From an uncultured beta proteobacterium (GTDB lineage: Bacteria > Pseudomonadota > Gammaproteobacteria > Burkholderiales > Rhodocyclaceae): a stretch of 5,134 bases of DNA. The stretch is taken from contig CAJBIL010000357.1 of assembly GCA_903953145.1 (NCBI GenBank), forward strand, positions 1 through 5,134, in the 5' to 3' direction. How positions within the stretch are numbered: the stretch's first letter is position 1; each line of letters starts with the position of its first letter. This document shows, piece by piece, positions 1 through 5,134 of the stretch. The translations under genes were made by a program, and so were the position numbers. Under the pieces are notes generated by a model. The model saw only the letters and a program-made list of their open reading frames with translations. It was not told the origin of the DNA and did no database searches.

Positions 1-1785
1 ATGCATTTTGGCGTTCTCGGGCGTATCCAGCTCAAGCATGCGTCGGGAATCTGGAACGAGTGGCACATCCTTTTTGATGACGGGCGCAGTGGCTGGCTGT
101 CGGAAGCCAGTGGCGAATTTGTGGTCAGTGCGCAGGTGGCGGTTAGTGAGGCGCTGCCGGCTTTTGAAACATTGCGCCCGGAGATGCCGGTCAATATTGC
201 CGGACGCCGTTTTGCTGTCACCGATCTGCAAACTGCACGCTGCGTTTCCGGGCAGGGTGAGCTGCCGTTCAAGGTTGACGTTGGCTATGACGTCAACACG
301 GCCGATTTGCGCAGCAATGACCGCTTTGTCACCCTTGATTACAGTGAAACGCCGCCGCTGGTTTTTGTCGGGCAGCCAACGACTTTTGACGCGCTGAAGC
401 TTGCCAATCTCCGCCAGTCATCTGCCGGCATTGCCCCCACGGTGCAGGCACGCGCCTTTAACTGCCCGCATTGCGCATCACCGCTAAGTATCCACTCGGT
501 GGCGATTGAGAGCGTTGCCTGTGATAGCTGCGGCTCGATTATCGGCATCGAGAACGACAGCATGAAGCTGCTGGCGCGCGCCGCACAGGGGCTGCGTGAG
601 CCGCCATGGTTGCCGCTCGGCAGCAAGGGCAAGTTGCACGATATTGCATGGGAGGTGATCGGCTATCTGCGCCGCAAGACTACCAGCGCCGGCGTCGATT
701 ATCTCTGGGATGAATACCTGTTGTTCAACGTTGAACAGGGCTTTGCCTGGCTCACTGAATATCAGGGGCACTGGAATTACGTGCGCACCCTGTCGAGCCC
801 CCCATCGGTCAGTCTCGGCGCGCCGAAATTCATTCGTAACAAAGAGGAATTCAAGCTTTTCAGCAGCGCTGAAGCCCGGGTTGTCTATGTCGTCGGCGAG
901 TTTTACTGGCGGGTGGCGGTTGGCGAAACGGCGATGCTTGAGGATTACATTTGCCCGCCGTTGATGCTCTCACGCGAGGTGACAGCAAACGAGGCAAGCT
1001 GGTCGCAGGGCGAGTATCTGGAACCGGAGGCGCTGTGTGCGGCATTCAAAATTACAGTATCGCCACCAAAGCGCAAGGGTGTTTATGCCAACCAGCCGAA
1101 TCCGCTGATTGAGCGCCATCGCGGGGTGTGTCACCTGTTCTGGAAGCTGGGTTTGCTGGCTACCGTGGTGCAGTTGCTATTCGTCTATCTCTTTGCTTCG
1201 CAGCTGGTGCTCAAACAGCGCCTTGTGCTCTCGCCGTTTGCCGACGAGACGACGCTAACGACGCAGGAGTTCAACTTGCAGAGTCGGGCGCGGGCTTTGC
1301 TAGTCCGGCATAACACGGATGTGGAAAATAACTGGCTCGGGCTGACGACGACGCTGGTTGAGAAAAATACCGGCGAGGCTTTTCTCGGCGTCCAGGAGAT
1401 TAGCCACTATAAAGGCGTCGATGACGGCGAAAGCTGGGCGGAGGGCGCCAAGGACGATGCCATCGTTTTCAAGAATCTCCCGCCCGGTAATTATTACCTT
1501 GTTGTTGAGTATGAGATCGGGACGGACAGGCGAGCGGCTATTGCCGACACTATTGAAGTGGTACGGAATCCGGTCGGCTGGTCGAACTACGTGCTGGCGC
1601 TGATTTTTCTCGTCGTCTTCCCGTTGTTTTCGCGCTGGCGCAGAAATGCGTTTGAGACGAAGCGCTGGGCTGAGAGTGATTTGACGGGTGGTAAAGGTGA
1701 CGATAGCACCAGTGATGCGGGTGATATCGCTGACTTTGGCGGGGATAGCTCGGATGGCGGCGGTGATGGCGGGGGCGGTGACTGA
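1..1785 (+). CDS. DUF4178-family zinc-ribbon membrane protein, probably 5'-partial
   Basis: The biochemical function is unknown. The readable part contains: the remainder of a first DUF4178 beta-domain (about residues 1-125, with WNEWHILFDDGRSGWLSEA); a zinc ribbon with Cys155-x2-Cys158 and Cys174-x2-Cys177; a second DUF4178 domain (about 204-345, with the related pattern DEYLLFNVEQGFAWLTE); a membrane helix (about 379-402); a probable extracytoplasmic beta-rich domain (about 405-525, with GESWAEGAKDD and LPPGNYYLVVEYE); a second helix (about 527-545); and a Gly/Asp-rich tail (561-594). Family members, as I recall them, begin with another CPxC zinc ribbon and a first strand before the GRIQL motif, which here sits at residues 7-11. 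The ATG at base 1 is therefore probably an internal Met and the true start lies upstream. Inferred topology has the zinc ribbons and the tail in the cytoplasm. The stop is one base before the next gene. Family assignment is fairly sure; role is not. Confidence 0.85.
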   Translation: MHFGVLGRIQLKHASGIWNEWHILFDDGRSGWLSEASGEFVVSAQVAVSEALPAFETLRPEMPVNIAGRRFAVTDLQTARCVSGQGELPFKVDVGYDVNTADLRSNDRFVTLDYSETPPLVFVGQPTTFDALKLANLRQSSAGIAPTVQARAFNCPHCASPLSIHSVAIESVACDSCGSIIGIENDSMKLLARAAQGLREPPWLPLGSKGKLHDIAWEVIGYLRRKTTSAGVDYLWDEYLLFNVEQGFAWLTEYQGHWNYVRTLSSPPSVSLGAPKFIRNKEEFKLFSSAEARVVYVVGEFYWRVAVGETAMLEDYICPPLMLSREVTANEASWSQGEYLEPEALCAAFKITVSPPKRKGVYANQPNPLIERHRGVCHLFWKLGLLATVVQLLFVYLFASQLVLKQRLVLSPFADETTLTTQEFNLQSRARALLVRHNTDVENNWLGLTTTLVEKNTGEAFLGVQEISHYKGVDDGESWAEGAKDDAIVFKNLPPGNYYLVVEYEIGTDRRAAIADTIEVVRNPVGWSNYVLALIFLVVFPLFSRWRRNAFETKRWAESDLTGGKGDDSTSDAGDIADFGGDSSDGGGDGGGGD

Positions 1786-1786
1786 G

Positions 1787-1933
1787 ATGGTCAAAATTAA
1801 CCTGATTATTGGTCTGCTCGCACTGGTTTTTTTCGCCAATGCCCAGTATCAAGGCTGGAGTCTCTTCGAGCGCGACGCCAGCGCGCAAACGTCGCGTGTC
1901 TCCGGTAGTAGTGGTCGCACTTCGCACAAATAA
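1787..1933 (+). CDS. small single-pass membrane protein, 48 aa, unknown function
   Basis: The product is 48 residues: a short MVKIN start, one hydrophobic helix (about residues 5-18, LIIGLLALVFFANA), then YQGWSLFERD and a Ser/Gly/Arg-rich hydrophilic end, SGSSGRTSHK. The start is chosen because it gives a natural membrane-anchor N-terminus and lies one base after the stop of the preceding gene. The G-rich run GGGGGCGG (1771-1778), inside the Gly codons of that gene, sits about 8 bases upstream and could act as a ribosome site. Translation may also be coupled by termination-reinitiation. The frame is open further upstream, but those codons overlap the DUF4178 gene and give an implausible leader. 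Similar short peptides with a YQGW-like motif after one helix are recalled between the same neighbours in other betaproteobacteria. It could be a small partner subunit of the neighbouring membrane proteins; this is inference. An uncleaved anchor is more likely than a secreted peptide, although ANA-Q could be a signal-peptidase site. Confidence 0.7.
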   Translation: MVKINLIIGLLALVFFANAQYQGWSLFERDASAQTSRVSGSSGRTSHK

Positions 1934-1953
1934 CTGATTTTTTCAGAACGCGA

Positions 1954-3453
1954 ATGAACCACGCGCTGCTGCTCTCCGTATTTGTCGTCGCCTCCTGCGG
2001 CTTAGCTTATGAGCTGATCGCCGGTGCTTTGTCGAGCTATCTGCTCGGCGATTCGATTACCCAATTCTCGACCGTTATCGGCACCTACCTGTTCGCCATG
2101 GGTGTGGGGTCGTGGCTGTCGCGCTATGTCGAGCGCAATCTGGTGGCGCGCTTTATCCAGATCGAGTTGATGGTCGGTGTGCTGGGCGGTTTTTCGGCGG
2201 CTGCCTTGTTTTTTATCTTTGTCTGGTTTTCGGCACCGTTCAAGCTGGCGCTTTATCTCGCGGTGTTCGGTATCGGCGCGCTCGTCGGGCTGGAAATCCC
2301 GCTCATCATGCGTATCCTCAAGCACGATCTGGCGTTCAAGGATCTCGTTTCGCAGGTGCTGACCTTTGATTATCTTGGTGCGCTGGTCGTCTCCATCCTC
2401 TTCCCCTTGTTGCTCGTGCCACACCTCGGGCTGGTGCGCAGCGGCTTGCTTTTCGGCCTGCTCAATGTGCTGGTTGCGCTCTGGGCGCTGTGGCTGTTTC
2501 GTGAGCAGTTGCACAACAGCGGCTGGCTGCGCGTGCAGGGGTTTGTTTCGATGGCGCTGCTGATTGCCGGCTTTGCGGCCGCCGGCCAATTTACCTCACT
2601 GGCCGAAGCGCACCTTTATGCCGACGAAATCGTGCATGCCGAAACCACGCCCTATCAACGCATCGTTATCACGCGCTGGAAGGACGACCTGCGCCTGCAT
2701 CTGAACAACAATCTGCAATTTAGCTCACGCGATGAATATCGCTACCACGAGGCGCTGGTGCATCCGGGGCTGTCGACGCTGCCCGGCGCACGGCGCGTGC
2801 TGGTGCTCGGCGGTGGCGACGGGCTGGCGGTGCGCGAGATACTCAAATACCCGCAGATCGAAACAGTCACGCTGGTCGACCTTGATCCAGCGATGACAAA
2901 ACTGTTTTCGACGGCGCCGCCGCTACGCAAGCTCAATGCCGATGCGCTCAATTCGCCCAAGGTCAATGTCGTTAATGCCGACGCATTGCTGTGGCTGGAA
3001 AGCCATGATGATCTGTTCGATTTCGTGGTCATTGATTTCCCCGATCCCTCCAACTTCGCTATCGGCAAACTCTACAGCGCAGCCTTTTACCGCCTCCTCG
3101 AAAAACATCTGACTGCCGGCGCGCTGGCCGTTATTCAATCCACCTCACCGCTCTACGCACGGCAGTCTTTCTGGTGCGTGGTCACCACGCTGGAGAGTGT
3201 CGGTCTGGTGACTACGCCCTATCACGCGCTGGTGCCGTCGTTCGGCGAATGGGGCTTCGTTCTGGCCGGACGCCGCGCCTATCAGCCGCCGGCTGCCTAT
3301 GGCGTCGAAACCCGTTTCTTGGCCCCGGAAACCACCCCCGCACTGTTCCAGTTTCCCAAAGACATGGCGCGCGTCGATGCCGAGGTGAACCGGCTCAACA
3401 ATCAAGTGCTGGTGCGCTACTTTGAACACGAGTGGCGGAACGTGATTCGCTAA
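1954..3453 (+). CDS. speE: membrane-type polyamine aminopropyltransferase (spermidine synthase homologue)
   Basis: Enzymes of this family transfer an aminopropyl group from decarboxylated S-adenosylmethionine to an amine such as putrescine. Residues 1 to about 213 form roughly seven membrane helices (about 4-26, 39-57, 66-92, 97-118, 133-155, 158-182, 195-213), with a conserved-looking GLEIPLIMRIL stretch at 112-122. The catalytic domain follows: TPYQR (231-236), LQFSSRDEYRYHE (254-266), the nucleotide-binding GGGDG (286-290), VDLDP (308-312), NADA (341-344), catalytic-type DFPDPS (Asp361, Asp364), LYSAAFY (373-379) and VPSFGEWGF (427-435). The core residues are present, so activity is plausible. 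Departures from soluble SpeE are NNN at 251-253 where LDG is usual, and Asp309 where Glu is usual. At 499 aa it is much longer than soluble SpeE (about 280-300) but normal for the membrane-fused clade. No in-frame start lies in the short gap upstream, and no good Shine-Dalgarno is seen before ATG 1954. The symbol denotes family; the true acceptor amine is unknown. Confidence 0.9.
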   Translation: MNHALLLSVFVVASCGLAYELIAGALSSYLLGDSITQFSTVIGTYLFAMGVGSWLSRYVERNLVARFIQIELMVGVLGGFSAAALFFIFVWFSAPFKLALYLAVFGIGALVGLEIPLIMRILKHDLAFKDLVSQVLTFDYLGALVVSILFPLLLVPHLGLVRSGLLFGLLNVLVALWALWLFREQLHNSGWLRVQGFVSMALLIAGFAAAGQFTSLAEAHLYADEIVHAETTPYQRIVITRWKDDLRLHLNNNLQFSSRDEYRYHEALVHPGLSTLPGARRVLVLGGGDGLAVREILKYPQIETVTLVDLDPAMTKLFSTAPPLRKLNADALNSPKVNVVNADALLWLESHDDLFDFVVIDFPDPSNFAIGKLYSAAFYRLLEKHLTAGALAVIQSTSPLYARQSFWCVVTTLESVGLVTTPYHALVPSFGEWGFVLAGRRAYQPPAAYGVETRFLAPETTPALFQFPKDMARVDAEVNRLNNQVLVRYFEHEWRNVIR

Positions 3454-3457
3454 GCGC

Positions 3458-5026
3458 ATGGATCGCCGCGAATTCATTGCTTCCACGCTTGCCATCGGCG
3501 CGACCTCGCTGGCCGGCTGTACAAACACGCTGCCGCCTTTACCTCCCGGCGAGCTCGACGGCGCTTCCCTTGATCTTGGCCACCTGCTACGCGCGCCGAA
3601 CTTCCCGCAGCCTTCCGAAACGCGCCGCATACCAGTAGTCATCGTTGGCGCCGGTATCGGTGGCCTGTCTGCCGGCTGGAAGCTCGCCAAGTCGGGATTT
3701 GGCGATTTCCTGATGGTCGAGCTGGAGGCCGAGGCCGGCGGCAATTCGCGCGCTGGCAGTAACGCGGTGAGCGCTTACCCGTGGGGCGCGCACTATCTGC
3801 CGCTACCCAACCGCGAAGCCACCGCCGTGCGCGAGTTGCTCGCCGAATTGGGCGTGTTGCAGGGCGACCCGCAGGCCGAACGGCCGCGTTACGACGAGCG
3901 CTATCTGTGCAGCACGCCGCAGGAGCGGCTCTACCGCAACGGCCAGTGGCAGGAGGGCATTCTGCCGCAAACCGGTGTCAGCGCTGCCGAGCGTGAACAG
4001 TACCGGCGCTTTTATGCGCTGATGGAGGGCTTTCGCCAGCGGCGTGATTTGGGCAAGGACGGGGTCAGCCGGCGTGCCTTCGCCCTGCCGATGGCGTATG
4101 CCAGCCGCGCCCCCGATTTGCTGGCGCTCGACAAGCTCACCATGCGCGACTGGCTGCTGGCACAAAAGCTCGACTCGCCGCAGCTGCACTGGTACGTCGA
4201 CTACGCCTGCCGGGACGATTACGGCACCGGCAGTGCAGAAGTTTCAGCCTGGGCGGGCATCCATTATTTTGCCAGCCGCAACGGTGAAGCGCAGGACGCC
4301 GCCAGCGATACCGTGCTCACCGCACCGGAAGGCAATGCCTGGCTGGCGCGCGGCATGGCGCAGTCGATCACGAAACGGGTCGGCGACCGGCTGCTCAAAA
4401 ACGCACTGGCATTCCGTGTGGTCGATACCGGCAAGCAGATCGAAGTCGACCTCTGGCTGCCGGTCGAAAAGCGCACGCTCAGGCTGGTGGCCGATCAGTT
4501 GATCTGGGCTGCGCCGGTCTTTCTGGTGCCGCACATTTTTGTCGGCCACGCGGCACTTAAAGCGGCCGCACGCAGCTACAGCCACGCCCCGTGGCTGGTC
4601 GCCAACCTCACACTCTCGCGCTTCCCTGAAGACCGCACCGGCGCGCCGCCCGCCTGGGATAACGTCCTGCACAGCGGTCCCGGCCTCGGCTACGTGGTAG
4701 CGACGCATCAGCAGATGCGCCTGCGCCCGGCGGCCACCGTGTTCACCTACTACCGGGCGCTGAACGACATGACGCCGCAGCAAGGCCGGGCGCTCCTGCA
4801 CGACACTCCGCGCGAAGTCTGGGCCGAAAAAATTCTCGCCGAACTCGAACGCCCGCATCCCGACATCCGCGCCGTCACCACTCGCCTCGACATCTTCCGC
4901 AACGGTCACGCTATGGCGCGCCCCGTGCCCGGCTTTCTCTCGGGCAACGCCCGTCAGCATTTTGTTGCCGACGGAAAACGTATTCGCTTTGCCCATGCCG
5001 ACGTCAGCGGATTTTCTCTTTTTTAA
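3458..5026 (+). CDS. FAD-dependent amine-oxidase-like protein with Tat/lipoprotein signal, probably truncated by nonsense codon
   Basis: This is a flavoprotein of the NAD(P)/FAD-dependent oxidoreductase (amine oxidase/phytoene desaturase-like) superfamily; the substrate is unknown. The N-terminus has twin arginines (Arg3-Arg4, DRREFI), a short hydrophobic stretch and a lipobox LAGC with Cys21, which suggests Tat export and lipidation. Thr at +2 would favour outer-membrane sorting. The dinucleotide fold starts at VVIVGAGIGGLSAGWKL (60-76; Gly64, Gly66, Gly69), followed by Glu88 as likely ribose ligand and a GG at 94-95. Other family-like blocks are WGAHYLPLP (109-117), CRDDYGTGSAEVSAWAG (251-267), and GHAMARPVPGF (483-493) before the last FAD motif AHADVSGFSLF (512-522). 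The frame ends there at TAA, yet it continues in the same frame with the expected C-terminal helix (see 5027-5098), so the full product would be about 546 aa. Loss of that helix may weaken FAD binding. It starts 4 bases after the aminopropyltransferase stop without a clear Shine-Dalgarno, so coupled translation is likely. Confidence 0.82.
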   Translation: MDRREFIASTLAIGATSLAGCTNTLPPLPPGELDGASLDLGHLLRAPNFPQPSETRRIPVVIVGAGIGGLSAGWKLAKSGFGDFLMVELEAEAGGNSRAGSNAVSAYPWGAHYLPLPNREATAVRELLAELGVLQGDPQAERPRYDERYLCSTPQERLYRNGQWQEGILPQTGVSAAEREQYRRFYALMEGFRQRRDLGKDGVSRRAFALPMAYASRAPDLLALDKLTMRDWLLAQKLDSPQLHWYVDYACRDDYGTGSAEVSAWAGIHYFASRNGEAQDAASDTVLTAPEGNAWLARGMAQSITKRVGDRLLKNALAFRVVDTGKQIEVDLWLPVEKRTLRLVADQLIWAAPVFLVPHIFVGHAALKAAARSYSHAPWLVANLTLSRFPEDRTGAPPAWDNVLHSGPGLGYVVATHQQMRLRPAATVFTYYRALNDMTPQQGRALLHDTPREVWAEKILAELERPHPDIRAVTTRLDIFRNGHAMARPVPGFLSGNARQHFVADGKRIRFAHADVSGFSLF

Positions 5027-5098
5027 GAGGCGCAGTATCGCGGCGTGCTGGCAGCGGAGCGTACGTTGCGCCGGTTGGGGTATAAGGTATCGGGTTGA
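5027..5098 (+). pseudogene. in-frame C-terminal remnant of the flavoprotein gene, beyond the TAA
   Basis: Directly after the TAA at 5024-5026, the same frame reads EAQYRGVLAAERTLRRLG, then Tyr-Lys-Val-Ser-Gly and TGA (5096-5098). Flavoproteins of this group commonly end with a motif of the form D-x-SG-x-S-x-F-E-E-A-x-x-x-G-x-x-A-A, whose helix packs on the FAD. The preceding residues DVSGFSLF plus this stretch fit it if the TAA codon were GAA (Glu). The reading frame is unbroken on both sides, which indicates a single substitution (G to T at 5024) and not an indel. Neighbouring genes in the window (ending 1933 and 3453) also use TAA as stop, so a general reassignment of TAA is not suggested. 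Confidence 0.75.
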
Positions 5099-5106
5099 GG
5101 TTGGGT

Positions 5107-5129
5107 TGCGCTGTGGCGCAGGCTGTTTT
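5107..5129 (+). terminator. weak candidate intrinsic terminator
   Basis: TGCGC (5107-5111) and GCGCA (5116-5120) can pair around a TGTG loop, and a TTTT run lies at 5126-5129. The stem is only 5 bp and is separated from the T-run by 5 bases, so this is a poor terminator on its own. Its place just after the last (restored) stop of the operon is what makes it worth listing. Confidence 0.22.
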
Positions 5130-5134
5130 ACGAA

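Noticed and set aside
1300..1839. Minus-strand open frame of 179 codons
   Set aside because: It lies opposite the DUF4178 coding region, has no recognisable domain, and its composition follows the complement of a real gene's codons.
1934..1953. Possible promoter or terminator in the 20-base gap before the aminopropyltransferase gene
   Set aside because: The gap holds a T6 run but no hairpin before it and no room for -35/-10 elements. It looks like a simple operon spacer.
2002..2589. Minus-strand open frame of 195 codons
   Set aside because: It is antisense to the membrane-helix part of the aminopropyltransferase. Its Gln/Arg/Asp/His-rich product is the usual complement of hydrophobic codons, and no domain is seen.
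4244..4996. Minus-strand open frame of 250 codons
   Set aside because: It is antisense to the flavoprotein, whose protein has clear FAD motifs. The antisense product has no recognisable family and reflects GC-rich third positions.
5019..5026. Possible programmed slippage on the T6 run before the TAA
   Set aside because: The conserved tail continues in the same frame as the upstream coding region, so a one-base shift would lose it. A substitution fits better.
5093..5108. Three close GGTTG repeats after the flavoprotein
   Set aside because: The units are 5 bases in a G/T-rich stretch with irregular spacing. This is expected by chance, with no sign of a repeat array or attachment site.

Overview
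The window holds four co-directional plus-strand genes that occupy almost all of the first 5.1 kb. They are packed like one operon, with gaps of 1, 20 and 4 bases. The sequence is GC-rich with mostly G/C-ending codons. The gene set and protein style (two-zinc-ribbon DUF4178 protein, small membrane peptide, membrane-embedded spermidine-synthase homologue, Tat/lipoprotein-type flavoenzyme) resemble betaproteobacterial loci (Rhodocyclales/Burkholderiales-like). That placement is recalled from family knowledge and was not computed.

Layout: (1) 1-1785, a DUF4178-family membrane protein whose 5' part appears to lie outside the window; (2) 1787-1933, a 48-residue single-pass membrane peptide; (3) 1954-3453, a polyamine aminopropyltransferase (SpeE-like) with about seven N-terminal membrane helices and a C-terminal spermidine-synthase domain; (4) 3458-5026, an FAD-dependent amine-oxidase-like protein with a twin-arginine/lipoprotein signal. 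A weak hairpin with a T-run at 5107-5129 may end the unit.

The most notable observation is at the end of gene 4. The frame stops at TAA (5024-5026), but the same frame then reads on as EAQYRGVLAAERTLRRLG and a few more residues to a TGA at 5096-5098. This matches the C-terminal FAD-domain helix expected for the family. A single G-to-T change (GAA to TAA) would explain it, so the gene looks like a recent nonsense truncation, or the base is an error.

How the genes may work together (inference): related neighbourhoods in other bacteria combine DUF4178, DUF350 and PspA-like proteins with membrane-type SpeE, and are thought to be envelope-associated. Here an aminopropyl-transfer enzyme anchored in the inner membrane is paired with an exported flavoenzyme of amine-oxidase type. 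This suggests envelope-linked polyamine or amine chemistry, but no substrate can be read from the sequence. No RNA genes, CRISPR arrays, insertion sequences or promoters were seen. There is no gene-free stretch longer than about 110 bases.
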